Assembly: GCF_050271975.1 (NCBI RefSeq)
Contig: NZ_CP189850.1
Location: 2,418,001-2,482,000 of the forward strand
Direction: 5' to 3'
DNA: 64,000 nucleotides
Source of the DNA: Litorimonas sp947503715
GTDB taxonomy: Bacteria; Pseudomonadota; Alphaproteobacteria; Caulobacterales; Maricaulaceae
Both the position numbers and the translations under genes were made by a program. Position 1 is the stretch's first letter, and every line of letters begins with the position of its first letter. The notes below the pieces were generated by a model, which did not search any database, was not told where the DNA came from, and saw nothing but the letters and a program-made list of their open reading frames with translations. Positions 26,956 to 36,672 of this stretch are shown here, in pieces.

Positions 26956-28137
26956 TTAGATTCCCAACTGATAGAAGAGAATTGCGAACATGGCATTCAC
27001 GAAAATCACGGCGAAGATCGCCTGTACGACCGCCGTCGTTGTTCGCTGACCGAGGCTCTCAACACTGCCGCTTACAGCCAAGCCTTGGCGACAGCCAATG
27101 ACAGCGATGATTAATCCGAAGAACGGTGTCTTAACCAAGCCAACCCACATATTCTCGACACCAACCGCATAATTCAAACGGTTGAGAAAGAGTATCGGCG
27201 AAATATCCGCCGTCGCCCAAGCCACGATCAGACCTCCGGCAAGACCGCTCATCATGGCGAGGAACGTCAGGATTGGCATTGCGACGAGGCAGGCAATCGC
27301 ACGCGGCACGACGAGAACTTCGTAGGTATCAAGCCCCATGACCGTCATCGCATCGATTTCCTGACGCATTTTCATCGATCCAATGGAAGCGGTAAAGGCC
27401 GAGTCAGACCGTCCCGCCAGTAATATAGCGGTTATGATCACAGCCAGCTCTCGCAAAACAGAGAACCCGACAAGATCGACCATAAAGACACTTGCGCCAA
27501 AACTCGCCAGCAGATTCGCCCCCATATAGGCGATAACCGCGCCGATGAAGAAGGAGAGAGTCATGACAATGGGGGCGGCATCCAATCCAACCTGTTCAAT
27601 TAAACTGACGATGGCCTTGCCGCGCAATCGCTTCGGTTTGACCAGGACCTTGGCAAAGACAACGAAGAAATGGCCAAGAAAGGCCATTGTCTCCACGAGC
27701 TCATTCCAAAAACGAAGGGTCGCTTGGCCAACGCGTGCGAAAGCGTCATACCATTGACGTCCGGCAACGGGCTCCTGCCCGAGAACGGCTGAGGTCGCAG
27801 CGCTCATGAGCGTTTTCTGACCCTGGCTTCCCGTACAAACATTCCAGCTTTCGGCCTCTGTCACGCCATATCGAATGGCCCGCGCGAGGAGATAAGCGCC
27901 GGACGTGTCGAGTTCCTCTACACGTGACATATCATAATCGACGTGCCGATAGGTGAGCTTCGAAACCTCCTTGGCCAGACGACCATCCAGCTGCCCGGCT
28001 TCTTCAATTGTCCAGCGACCGCAGGGATGCACGATGAGCGTTTCGCCCTTCATCTCCAAACTATATTCTGCGGTGGTTGCCAACATGGGGACACGGTGCA
28101 AAGCTAAGACCGGAAGGTCAAGCGGCTTCGTCTTCAT
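26956..28137 (-). CDS. MlaE-like permease fused to a STAS domain
   Basis: 393 residues. The first 120 or so resemble a STAS domain (ETLIVHPCGRWTIEEAGQLD, HVDYDMSRVEELDTSGAYLL), the job done by separate MlaB in E. coli. The rest is the MlaE permease with KRLRGKAIVSLIEQVGLDAA, AGRSDSAFTASIGSMKMRQE and IDAMTVMGLDTYEVLVVPR. It is first in the operon, divergent from the dipeptide epimerase. No MlaA or MlaC gene is nearby. Confidence 0.92.
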   Translation of the reverse strand: MKTKPLDLPVLALHRVPMLATTAEYSLEMKGETLIVHPCGRWTIEEAGQLDGRLAKEVSKLTYRHVDYDMSRVEELDTSGAYLLARAIRYGVTEAESWNVCTGSQGQKTLMSAATSAVLGQEPVAGRQWYDAFARVGQATLRFWNELVETMAFLGHFFVVFAKVLVKPKRLRGKAIVSLIEQVGLDAAPIVMTLSFFIGAVIAYMGANLLASFGASVFMVDLVGFSVLRELAVIITAILLAGRSDSAFTASIGSMKMRQEIDAMTVMGLDTYEVLVVPRAIACLVAMPILTFLAMMSGLAGGLIVAWATADISPILFLNRLNYAVGVENMWVGLVKTPFFGLIIAVIGCRQGLAVSGSVESLGQRTTTAVVQAIFAVIFVNAMFAILFYQLGI

Positions 28138-28160
28138 TGGGTAAGGAAAAACACTTTAGC

Positions 28161-29129
28161 ATGAAAATGGATATTCAAGCCAAGAGCTATCCCACGCGCG
28201 GTGAATTCAAAATATCCCGCAGCACGGTCAGGCAAGTCGATATTGTCGAGCTGCATTTATCAGACGGACAATATTTGGGACGCGGCGAGTGTCGCCCCTA
28301 TGCAAGATATAAAGACACCGTCGAAAGCGTAACCGCGCAATTAGACACAATCAGGCATTGGATTTCCGCTGGAGATGTGGATGCGGCCTATGAGCGCTTA
28401 CCCCCCGGTCCAGCGAAGAACGTTCTTGACGCGGCTTGGCTGGATTTTACGGCGAAGAAAACGGGTATCCCAGTCTGGCAACAGCTCGGTCTTGCGCAAC
28501 CCGCCTCAAGGCAGACAGCCTTCACGCTCTCGTGGAATGACCCGCAAGTCATGGCTGAAGCTGCCCGTGAAGCGGCCGCTTACCCTTGGCTGAAGCTGAA
28601 AATCGGTGAAAGCGGTTTGGACCGGGTTTTGGCCGTTGCAAAAGCACGGCCGGATGCGAAACTCATTTTGGATGCGAATGAAGCCCTGACCTTGGACGCA
28701 TTACCGGATTTTCTGGCCGCGCTCACAGGGCTAAATATCGCGCTGATCGAACAGCCCCTGCCCGCCGGTCATACGGGGCGACTCCCCGAAAGCCTGTTTC
28801 CAATCTGCGCGGATGAGGGCCTTCACACGGCGGATGATCTGACAACCCTTTGGGAACAGGGCTACCGTGCGGTGAATGTAAAGCTGGATAAATGCGGAGG
28901 ATTACGCGCGGGTGTATCCTTGATGCGCGAGGCCAAAGACATGGGCTTCCGCGTTATGGCGGGCTGTATGGTCGGCAGTTCATTGGCCATGGCCCCGATG
29001 ATGGTGGCCGAGAGCCTCTGCGATGTGATCGACTTGGACGGGCCGCTCTTGCTCAAGGAGGATATTACGAATGGCCTAAAATATGAAGGTCCAACGGTTC
29101 ATCCACCGACGCCTGACCTCTGGAGTTAG
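28161..29129 (+). CDS. Dipeptide epimerase (L-Ala-D/L-Glu epimerase-like), enolase superfamily
   Basis: 322 residues from the ATG at 28161, preceded by TAAGGAAAA. The barrel residues are in order: the Lys of WLKLKIGESGL, metal ligands in LILDANEAL, IEQPLP and CADEGLH, and the second Lys in AVNVKLDKCGGL. In this family the usual role is epimerising L-Ala-D-Glu from murein recycling. The end overlaps a convergent lipoprotein gene by four bases. Confidence 0.88.
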   Translation: MKMDIQAKSYPTRGEFKISRSTVRQVDIVELHLSDGQYLGRGECRPYARYKDTVESVTAQLDTIRHWISAGDVDAAYERLPPGPAKNVLDAAWLDFTAKKTGIPVWQQLGLAQPASRQTAFTLSWNDPQVMAEAAREAAAYPWLKLKIGESGLDRVLAVAKARPDAKLILDANEALTLDALPDFLAALTGLNIALIEQPLPAGHTGRLPESLFPICADEGLHTADDLTTLWEQGYRAVNVKLDKCGGLRAGVSLMREAKDMGFRVMAGCMVGSSLAMAPMMVAESLCDVIDLDGPLLLKEDITNGLKYEGPTVHPPTPDLWS

Positions 29130-29740
29130 GAGCGCTCTTCCGCCCGGCGTGCTGCCATATCCTTGGCAGCGGATAAGCGAACGCGTTCGCCGAAACGATC
29201 CGTGACGCGCGTGAGAGCCGCTATTTCTGTCTCAAGTACCTGAAAGTCAGATCCCTCACGCTCTGTCGATTTCGAAAAAGCATCAGAGGCTTCGCGGGCC
29301 GCCAAAAGTGCCTGTTCAAGGCTTTCAAGCTCCTCGCGCATGTTGCGGTCTATATCGGCCATCTCGAGGAATACTTCGGCCGCCTTTGTCGTCTGACGGA
29401 CATGTTTGGACGCGAACCGAATGTCAGCTTCAACAACAGACTCTGGCAGATCTTGGTTGGCGTAAACCACTTCGGTGTCCGTCAGGTCACGGTCTTCCAA
29501 ACCATTCAGCAAGACTGAGGCTGCGGATTGAACACGTTTGCCGGAAGACTTTGCAACAAAACCGCGATTTGTGAAAGCGGCATAGAGTTTGGCTGCCGCG
29601 CGTTGAACAATATTCTTCTCCGCAGGCGCTTCGGCCTTGGACGCCATTGGCGTTGCCATATCGGTCATATCCACGGTCGCGCAACCTGTAGCGAGCGATG
29701 CAGCGATAACGCTAGTCAAACACAGTCTGTGTAGACGCAT
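29126..29740 (-). CDS. Hypothetical lipoprotein, helical
   Basis: 204 residues. A lipobox (VIAASLATGC) places the lipidated Cys at residue 20. The rest is Ala/Glu-rich and mostly helical, with QRAAAKLYAAFTNRGFVAKS and a long coiled stretch from about residue 100 (IDRNMREELESLEQALLAARE). No enzyme motif is seen. It may be a periplasmic structural or coat-type protein; the family is not one I can name. Confidence 0.7.
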   Translation of the reverse strand: MRLHRLCLTSVIAASLATGCATVDMTDMATPMASKAEAPAEKNIVQRAAAKLYAAFTNRGFVAKSSGKRVQSAASVLLNGLEDRDLTDTEVVYANQDLPESVVEADIRFASKHVRQTTKAAEVFLEMADIDRNMREELESLEQALLAAREASDAFSKSTEREGSDFQVLETEIAALTRVTDRFGERVRLSAAKDMAARRAEERS

Positions 29741-29946
29741 AAATTGATTCCCCGAAAGAAACCCCCATCACCCCTATGGCATGGCGGTCCCGACACACCC
29801 CCTTAGATATGTCGAACATGTTGAATAAACCCTGAACGCCCCATTCAGATCAACATCTCTATACTTTGATTAACAACCCCACAGTCCGTTGCAAGCGATA
29901 GACTGCAGCTTGCATGTTAAAAGACTGTGAGGTTTGAAACTCGGAT

Positions 29947-31323
29947 TTAGCCCGCGAAGAGCGGCGCAATCCACTTACCCCAAATCCCCATGACGAGAAT
30001 GAGGCCCATGAAAATCGGCGCAATATATTTCACAAAGATCATAATGAACTCGCCAAGGGCTCTACCTGGACCATCCAACTCTTGCGCTAGTATGGCCTTA
30101 TTCAGGCGCCACCCTGTAAACAGAACAATCAGGAGCGCGGAGAGCGGTGCCAGAATTGGACCTGCCAAGCCACCGTCGATAAAGTCCATGAAACCGGAAA
30201 TATAAATCGAGCCGAGGCCCAATGTCATAATCGCAGCCCCCGTAATCCAGGCGGCTTTCCGCTTCGTCCAAGCCGTCTTCTCAGCCAGATAAGCGACTGA
30301 AGGTTCCAAAAGTGATACAGAGGATGTAATCGCTGCGAAGAAAGCCAAGAAGAAGAAGGCTGCGCCAATAAACATGCCGCCCGGAGCATTGGACATCGCC
30401 GTCGGCAAGGTCGTGAAGAAAATTCCAGCGCCCGCTTCAAAATCCAAATTATTCGCAAAGACGACGGGGAAAATCGCAAGACCCGCAATAATTGCGACCA
30501 ACGTATCCACAAAGGAGATTGTGACGGCGGATTTCGGAATGGACACGTCTCTCGGCAGATAAGCCCCATATGTGATCATAATGGCATTGCCGATACCGAT
30601 TGAGAAACAGGCCTGGCCGAGCGCAGACTGAGCGACCTCAGCATTGATCTTGGAAAAATCAGGCGTGAACATGAAGGCAAAAGCTTCAGACGTTCCACCA
30701 TTACCGGCCGAAGATATAATAGAATAAGCGGCCAACCCGATGAGCAGAATAAAGAAAATCGGCATAAGAAGCTTCGCAGCCAATTCGATCCCGCGGTTAA
30801 CGCCGCGTGACACCAACCAACTTGTCAGGAGGCCAAAGAATAAGAAGTAAGGCAAAACATTCGTATTTGGGTTCGCGAGAACTTTGCCAAACTCCTGTTC
30901 AATCTCTAGCGCGGGCATACCATTAAATGTCCCGAACAGGAATTTCGGAATGTAAGAGAGCACCCAAGCCGCGACAACGCAGTAAAAACTCACGATCAAA
31001 AAGGATGCAACCATCCCGAACCAAGCGCCTGAACTCCAAACTTTGGAGACGCCGGATCGCTCCGCAAGATCATTATTAGACCCAACCGCAGAAGACGAAT
31101 TACCCGCGCGCCCGATAATATATTCACTCATCAATACCGGTACGCCGACAAAGACAATACAAGCAATATAGATCATCAAAAACGCTGCACCGCCATTCGT
31201 GCCGAGTTCTGCCGAAAACCGCCAAAGGTTTCCGAGACCAACGGAGCTCCCGACTGCCGCCATAATAAATGCAAAACGGGAAGACCATTGTGCGGTCCCG
31301 CGTTCGATAGGTGTTGAAGCCAT
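29947..31323 (-). CDS. Sodium-dependent transporter, NSS (SNF) family
   Basis: 458 residues with 11-12 helices. The first helix has the family sequence MAAVGSSVGLGNLWRFSAELG with the Na+ and substrate site, followed by GGAAFLMIYIACIVFVGVPVL and SIGIGNAIMITYGAYL. The family imports amino acids or related amines with Na+. It stands alone: about 207 bases without a recognisable feature separate it from the lipoprotein gene, and it is divergent from the receiver-Hpt gene. Confidence 0.93.
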   Translation of the reverse strand: MASTPIERGTAQWSSRFAFIMAAVGSSVGLGNLWRFSAELGTNGGAAFLMIYIACIVFVGVPVLMSEYIIGRAGNSSSAVGSNNDLAERSGVSKVWSSGAWFGMVASFLIVSFYCVVAAWVLSYIPKFLFGTFNGMPALEIEQEFGKVLANPNTNVLPYFLFFGLLTSWLVSRGVNRGIELAAKLLMPIFFILLIGLAAYSIISSAGNGGTSEAFAFMFTPDFSKINAEVAQSALGQACFSIGIGNAIMITYGAYLPRDVSIPKSAVTISFVDTLVAIIAGLAIFPVVFANNLDFEAGAGIFFTTLPTAMSNAPGGMFIGAAFFFLAFFAAITSSVSLLEPSVAYLAEKTAWTKRKAAWITGAAIMTLGLGSIYISGFMDFIDGGLAGPILAPLSALLIVLFTGWRLNKAILAQELDGPGRALGEFIMIFVKYIAPIFMGLILVMGIWGKWIAPLFAG

Positions 31324-31442
31324 TCTCTGTATCCCCTGATATTTATGACTGGTGATAAGCCCTCATTCAGTCGGGTCAAGCGCATGAAATGTAATTGGCA
31401 AATACTTACTATATTTTAGGTTGTTGGCCTTATTACACCCTC

Positions 31443-32252
31443 ATGACGATTTCCGCCCCCACTCCGAATTTGCGAATATTACTGGCAGAGGACAACTCGG
31501 CCAACCGGCTCGTTGCCAGTGCGCTTTTGCAACAAGAAGGTCATACGGTCTTCACGGCAGAGGACGGCGCTTCGGCTTTGGATAGTCTGGAAAGGAATAT
31601 ATTTGATCTCGTATTATTGGACGTGATGATGCCCGTCTTGGATGGATTACGAACTCTCCGCCGTATTCGACGCCATTATCCTGACAGAACGGCTATGCCC
31701 ATATTTGCTCTGACCGCGCATACGGGGACGCAGGACCAACAAAGGTATCGATTGGCGGGCTTTGACGCGGTTGTGTCAAAACCTCTCTATCAAGGTGACA
31801 TCGAAATGGCCTGGAAACTCCATCACGCACCACGACGTCTGCCCGATATGATTATTGAGAAGAATATAGAAGTTAAAGCAAACCCAATGCTCGATTACGC
31901 TATGATCGACCAGATCAAGGCCGCCACGAATACAGAACGCCGCGCCGCAATATTGGCGTCTTATTGGGCTTCAACCGAAGCACTCTGTTTGGCCCTCAAA
32001 AATACGCTTCCCGCCGCCATGCGAGGAGAAACCAGAGCCCTGACAGAATTCCGGCGCAGTGTTCACACATTAAAAGGCGCAAGCCTCTCTGTCGGCGCCT
32101 CCCGCATCGCGGAACTCTGCCGTATCCTCAGAAATGCACCACCCGCCGATATTCCAAACCTACTCAATGATCTGATCCGAGCCCTGTTGGAAAGCCGGTC
32201 AACGCTAAGTGAAGCCTATTCAGATGACGGATTAACTCTCCGAACGGGGTAG
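31443..32252 (+). CDS. Response regulator receiver protein with C-terminal Hpt-like domain
   Basis: 269 residues from the ATG at 31443. The receiver domain (residues about 10-125) has the acidic pair in LLAEDNSANRL, the phospho-acceptor Asp60 in LVLLDVMMPVLDG, the Thr of FALTAHTG and the Lys of AVVSKPLY. The second half has an Hpt-type four-helix pattern with the His in RRSVHTLKGASLSVGAS. It is therefore a phosphorelay module with no kinase and no DNA-binding domain. The partner kinase is not in the window. The end overlaps the convergent rodA end by 21 bases. Confidence 0.85.
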   Translation: MTISAPTPNLRILLAEDNSANRLVASALLQQEGHTVFTAEDGASALDSLERNIFDLVLLDVMMPVLDGLRTLRRIRRHYPDRTAMPIFALTAHTGTQDQQRYRLAGFDAVVSKPLYQGDIEMAWKLHHAPRRLPDMIIEKNIEVKANPMLDYAMIDQIKAATNTERRAAILASYWASTEALCLALKNTLPAAMRGETRALTEFRRSVHTLKGASLSVGASRIAELCRILRNAPPADIPNLLNDLIRALLESRSTLSEAYSDDGLTLRTG

Positions 32253-33377
32253 TTCCACATTCCGATGCAAATGCGCGGAAAGAACCAGTCCGAAACCGCC
32301 CATGACAGCGAGGATGACAGTCCCACCATATGAAATAAGCGGCAACGGCACCCCGACGACAGGTGCCAGCCCCATAACCATCCCCAGATTAATAAAAATG
32401 TAGAGCGTGAACGTCGTTGTGAGGCCGAGCACTAATAATTTGGAAAACAAGGCTTTACACTGAAGCGATAGCCATATGCACACGGCAATGACGGCCATAT
32501 AAAGCCCCATGGTAAAAAGCCCCCCGACCAAACCAAATTCCTCTCCGATGACCGTGAAAATAAAGTCGGTTCTATTTTCCGGCACATATTCGCCCTGCCT
32601 CTGCGTGCCTTGCATAAAGCCCTTCCCGTTCACGCCGCCACTGCCCAAGGCGATTTTTGACTGCGTAATATGGTAGCTTGCCCCCGCAGGGTCGCGCGAT
32701 GGATCGAGAAAGGTAAGAATGCGTTCCTGCTGATAGGGCTTTAAGCCGAACTTGAAGAAGACGGGGATAGCGACGGCAGCAAAAACTGAAGCCAGTCCAA
32801 TAACCCGCCAGCTAATGCCTGCCAGGAAGATCATGGTCACACCCGTTGCGCCCAAGAGTAGCGTCGTCCCCAAATCCGGCTGTTTCAGGATGAGCGCCAT
32901 GGGAAGCGTTAGTAGGATCAATGCCCCTGCCAAGCCGGAAATATGGCTGACCCGCCAATCCGGAAGATCGTGATAATAGCGTGCCATGGCGAGGACGATT
33001 GCGGGCTTCATAACCTCGGAAGGCTGTAGACGCATAAAGCCGAGATCCAACCACCGCTGCGAGCCGTTAACGATCACGCCAAAAAACTCAACGCCAATCA
33101 GAAGGACGAGCGCGGCAGCATAAATTGGATAGGCGAGACGATACCAAAAACGGATATCAATCATGGCAATGGCGAGCATTGCGATGCCGCCAACACCGAT
33201 CCTGACAATGTGCTGAAAGGCGCCGTAGCGCCAGACGCCTTCTGTCGCCGCATAAATCATGGCGACACCCACAAGGCCGACTAAGCCGACAAGAGTCGGA
33301 AGCAGCCAATTGATTTCATATAATTTATTCGTCAACGCCCCCTTCATGCGGGGCGAATTCATCTGCCGCGTGACCAT
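32232..33377 (-). CDS. rodA: Peptidoglycan glycosyltransferase RodA
   Basis: 381 residues, SEDS family, about ten helices. Landmarks are GSQRWLDLGFMRLQPSEVMKP, the loop with LKQPDLGTTLLLGATG (catalytic Asp), RTDFIFTVIGEEFGLVGG and VVGVPLPLISYGGTV. It polymerises lipid II in the elongasome together with PBP2. It starts at the base where mrdA ends, so the two are coupled. Confidence 0.96.
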   Translation of the reverse strand: MVTRQMNSPRMKGALTNKLYEINWLLPTLVGLVGLVGVAMIYAATEGVWRYGAFQHIVRIGVGGIAMLAIAMIDIRFWYRLAYPIYAAALVLLIGVEFFGVIVNGSQRWLDLGFMRLQPSEVMKPAIVLAMARYYHDLPDWRVSHISGLAGALILLTLPMALILKQPDLGTTLLLGATGVTMIFLAGISWRVIGLASVFAAVAIPVFFKFGLKPYQQERILTFLDPSRDPAGASYHITQSKIALGSGGVNGKGFMQGTQRQGEYVPENRTDFIFTVIGEEFGLVGGLFTMGLYMAVIAVCIWLSLQCKALFSKLLVLGLTTTFTLYIFINLGMVMGLAPVVGVPLPLISYGGTVILAVMGGFGLVLSAHLHRNVELPRSES

Positions 33378-35257
33378 TAGTTCAGCGCCTCTTGCGAGAC
33401 TGGGCCTTCTGCCGTGCCCAATCCGTCACGCCGCAAGGCTTCGGCCAAAACCGCACGTGTAATATTGGCAGCCCGTTTCGCGCCTGACCCACCATGTTCA
33501 ACAATCGTCCCGACGGCAAAGCGTGGCTTATCATAAGGCGCGAAACCGACGAAAATAGAGTGATCGCGTAGCTTCCAGGGCAATTTCGAGTTCTTACGCA
33601 CCCCTGCATTTCGTTCGGATTGGCTAATCCCTCTGACTTGTCCAGTCCCTGTCTTACCTGCCATCTCGACGCCCTCAATCCCGAGGGAGTCATATCTGAA
33701 AGCCGTACCGCCCTCTTCTGACGTAACGGACCACATGGCGTCCCGCACATAGGCCAAATGAGCCGGGTTAAAGTCCATCTTTCCAAAGGGTGTGATGTCG
33801 CCTCCAATCACGAGTCGGGGGGAGACGGCCTCCGTCATATTTGCCAAACGCGCTGTCATAACCGCGAGTTGGATGGGCGTGGCGAGAACAAATCCCTGCC
33901 CGATGGACGCATTCAGCGTATCGCCCGTCCGCCAACCGGTTCCGAGCCGCGCTTGTTTCCAATCCGGTGTCGGAACGATACCGGAAATACCGCCACCGAC
34001 GCCAATCTCGTAGCTTTCGCCCAGGCCCAACCGCCGCGCGACATCTGCGATTTTCTCCATGCCGACGACTTGCGCGATATCGTAGAAATAGGTATCGCAG
34101 CTCTGCTTTAAGGCATCGCGCATATCGACGCGACCATGACCCTGTCGTTTCCAGCAATGGAAGTTGCGATTGCCTAAACGGACCTTGCCCAAACATAGAA
34201 TTTTGTCATTCGGGTCAATTAGACCACTTTCCAATGCCGCCAGCATGACGACCATTTTAAACGTCGAGGCCGGCGGATAGCCCCCTGCTATCGCCTTATT
34301 ATATTGCGGGCGTTTGGGGTCGCTATTCAGTGCGTCCATATCGGCTTGCGTCAATCCGGACACAAAAAGATTGGCATCAAAGGTCGGCATGGACAGCAAT
34401 GTCCGCAACTCCCCCGTCATCACATCTATAACGCATATGCCGCCACTATCATCGCCTTCATCCTCTGTTGCGAATTGCTTCGCCGCGAATTCTTGTAGTC
34501 CGGCGTCAAGTGTCAGCCAGACATCCTGTCCCGAGACGGCTTCGGTCTTCGGATCGGGCCATTCGCGCACGATACGGCCCCGCGCATTGACCTCGACCTT
34601 CAAGCGACCGGAACTGCCGCGTAGGGTCTTTTCCTGCGACGCCTCTACGCCCGTTTTTCCAATCCGGAATGTGGGCTGCTTCAAAAGCGGGTCTTCATCC
34701 CTCGCAATATCAGAATCCCCCGCCCGTCCAACATAACCGAGAATGTGGGAAAAAACACCGGACTCAGGGTAAGCCCGTCCCTGCCCGGCCTCTGATACTA
34801 TGCCGGGCAGCGCATGAAGGCGCATATTCAGCGCGGAGAATGTCGCCCAATCAATATTATCCTTCACGAGGATCGGCACAAATTTGGGGTTTTGTCGAAT
34901 ATCTTTCTGAATGCGATCCCGCTGACGTGACGAGAGCGCACTGATTTGATCGACGCGGTCCAGTGTCTTCTCAATCTCCGGCGTCCGTTCGGGTATCATC
35001 ACGAGACGAAAATTCTGACGGTTTCGCGCAAGGGGCAAACCAAAACGATCCCGGATTTCCCCGCGTTCCGGTAGGAGCATGCTGAAGTTAAACCGGTTAT
35101 CCTCTGAGAGGGCTTGGTAATTTTCCGCCTGCAGCACCTGCAATTGATAGAGCCGCGCGCCCAGCACACCAAATACACTTAACCCGCCTGCACTGAGCAT
35201 AGCCGTACGACGCGTAATCGTATTCTTATCCGTTTTCTGTGTCGGTGCGAGAGCCAT
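33377..35257 (-). CDS. mrdA: Penicillin-binding protein 2, elongation transpeptidase
   Basis: 626 residues from the ATG at 35257, two bases from the mreD stop; the longer in-frame start is unlikely. After a membrane anchor (RTAMLSAGGLSVFGVLGARL) come the pedestal domain (LPERGEIRDRFGLPLARNR) and the transpeptidase with SXXK in YPPASTFKMVV, SXN in KQSCDTYFYD and KTG in EMAGKTGTGQVRG. It cross-links side-wall peptidoglycan with RodA and MreBCD. Confidence 0.95.
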   Translation of the reverse strand: MALAPTQKTDKNTITRRTAMLSAGGLSVFGVLGARLYQLQVLQAENYQALSEDNRFNFSMLLPERGEIRDRFGLPLARNRQNFRLVMIPERTPEIEKTLDRVDQISALSSRQRDRIQKDIRQNPKFVPILVKDNIDWATFSALNMRLHALPGIVSEAGQGRAYPESGVFSHILGYVGRAGDSDIARDEDPLLKQPTFRIGKTGVEASQEKTLRGSSGRLKVEVNARGRIVREWPDPKTEAVSGQDVWLTLDAGLQEFAAKQFATEDEGDDSGGICVIDVMTGELRTLLSMPTFDANLFVSGLTQADMDALNSDPKRPQYNKAIAGGYPPASTFKMVVMLAALESGLIDPNDKILCLGKVRLGNRNFHCWKRQGHGRVDMRDALKQSCDTYFYDIAQVVGMEKIADVARRLGLGESYEIGVGGGISGIVPTPDWKQARLGTGWRTGDTLNASIGQGFVLATPIQLAVMTARLANMTEAVSPRLVIGGDITPFGKMDFNPAHLAYVRDAMWSVTSEEGGTAFRYDSLGIEGVEMAGKTGTGQVRGISQSERNAGVRKNSKLPWKLRDHSIFVGFAPYDKPRFAVGTIVEHGGSGAKRAANITRAVLAEALRRDGLGTAEGPVSQEALN

Positions 35258-35258
35258 A

Positions 35259-35786
35259 TTACCGCCTCCACTCATCCGCATCTCCAAAGAGATGCGCAAG
35301 CCAGCGGCGCAGTAACAGGACAAGAGGTAGCAGTAGCGTTGCCATCAAAATTTGAAGGGCAAAGGATGTTGGGTCAGGGAGAATTCGGTAAACGACCCAT
35401 CCTGAAATACTCAATAGGAGAACAGCGAACCCGCAGATCAAACCCCAAACCAGCATGAGCTTAACTGCCGCATAAGGCTGCTCGCGCAGCTCTGGCCGGA
35501 ATAACATCCAGACGAGCGTAAAGGTCAGCGCCCATTGCCCCACAACACCGCCCGTCGCCCAATCCGTGAAAATACCTGCCAGGAAAACCAGTATGACAGA
35601 GGTGACCTCATTCGCACGTCTCGGCCAAATCGCTAGAATTGTGAGGGGAAGGAAACCAAATCCGGCTGTTAACCCGAACACCCGCACGGAAAGGATGGAC
35701 AGCGCGCCCGACAAAAGCAAAGCAAAGCCAGCAAAGATTGCAGGCCAGACGCTTCGGATTGGCGCAGCTGATTCCCGAAAGGTCAT
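35259..35786 (-). CDS. mreD: Rod shape-determining protein MreD
   Basis: 175 residues with five or six helices, for example FAGFALLLSGALSILSVRVFG and FLAGIFTDWATGGVVGQWAL. Sequence motifs in this family are weak, but position between mreC and mrdA decides the call. MreD is an inner-membrane part of the elongasome. The start overlaps the mreC stop by four bases. Confidence 0.88.
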   Translation of the reverse strand: MTFRESAAPIRSVWPAIFAGFALLLSGALSILSVRVFGLTAGFGFLPLTILAIWPRRANEVTSVILVFLAGIFTDWATGGVVGQWALTFTLVWMLFRPELREQPYAAVKLMLVWGLICGFAVLLLSISGWVVYRILPDPTSFALQILMATLLLPLVLLLRRWLAHLFGDADEWRR

Positions 35787-36640
35787 GAGGGCTCCCCTTC
35801 CGGTGAGTCCGTTTCAGACGGCGCTGAAATCGGTTGAAAAGGCGACACCCAGACCCAATCCAGCGGATGTGCCCGCGACGCCAACCTGACACGCAAGCCG
35901 CCCTCCTCACCTCTGACAACCTCGCCGACAGCCAAGCCGCGCGGCAGCGCGCCGTCATCACCGGATGAAATTACGCGATCTCCGATCTCCCAATCCACCC
36001 TTTGACTGATAAAGGATAATTTTGGCCGGACATTATTATCCCCGGCCAGAATAGCGGTTGCGCCCGACCGCGCGGAGGCGACAGGAATGCGGCTATTCAA
36101 ATCAGAGAGGCGCAAAACGCGGGCGGAGTCGGGGCCGAGATTAATGATATGACCTATGAGGCCATCCGCGGACATAACGGGATTTCCGATCGAGACACCG
36201 TCATCCCGTCCCACATTAATCAGCAAAGACCGCACAAATGGGCCGTCTGTTTCAGCGACGGCGCGGGCCGCAATTTTCTTGAGAGGAATATCGGTCTGCG
36301 TATCTACGCCCAGAATAGATTCGTAACGCGCCACTTTCATTGCTAGATTTTCGTAGCGTGCCTGCCGTTCACGCAATAGCGCGAGCTCTTCTTTCAACGC
36401 CTGATTATCTTCATAGGCAGAGGCTCTATCCGATAAACCACCGAAGAAACTTTCAACCGACCGCAAAGGAATTGAAACGATTGCGGCCAACGGTGTCACC
36501 CCCGCTTCCGTCACTGTTCGAGGAGCAGACCCATCGCGAATATCAGAACGACCTACGGCGATAAGAAAACAGGATAAGGCCACAGACACGAGAAGTGCGA
36601 CCCGGGTCCAACCGCTATTGGGACGCTCCTTGCGGGTCAT
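35783..36640 (-). CDS. mreC: Rod shape-determining protein MreC
   Basis: 285 residues. A cytoplasmic tip and a single helix (VALLVSVALSCFLIAVGRSD) precede a coiled coil (EDNQALKEELALLRERQARY) and the beta-rich domain with RSLLINVGRDDGVSIGNPVM and DGLIGHIINLGPDSARVL. The tail is Ser/Glu/Pro-rich. MreC links MreB to the wall synthases in the periplasm. It lies 32 bases after mreB. Confidence 0.94.
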   Translation of the reverse strand: MTRKERPNSGWTRVALLVSVALSCFLIAVGRSDIRDGSAPRTVTEAGVTPLAAIVSIPLRSVESFFGGLSDRASAYEDNQALKEELALLRERQARYENLAMKVARYESILGVDTQTDIPLKKIAARAVAETDGPFVRSLLINVGRDDGVSIGNPVMSADGLIGHIINLGPDSARVLRLSDLNSRIPVASARSGATAILAGDNNVRPKLSFISQRVDWEIGDRVISSGDDGALPRGLAVGEVVRGEEGGLRVRLASRAHPLDWVWVSPFQPISAPSETDSPEGEPS

Positions 36641-36672
36641 GTCGGGCTCTCCTCACGAAAGCGACTCGAGCT

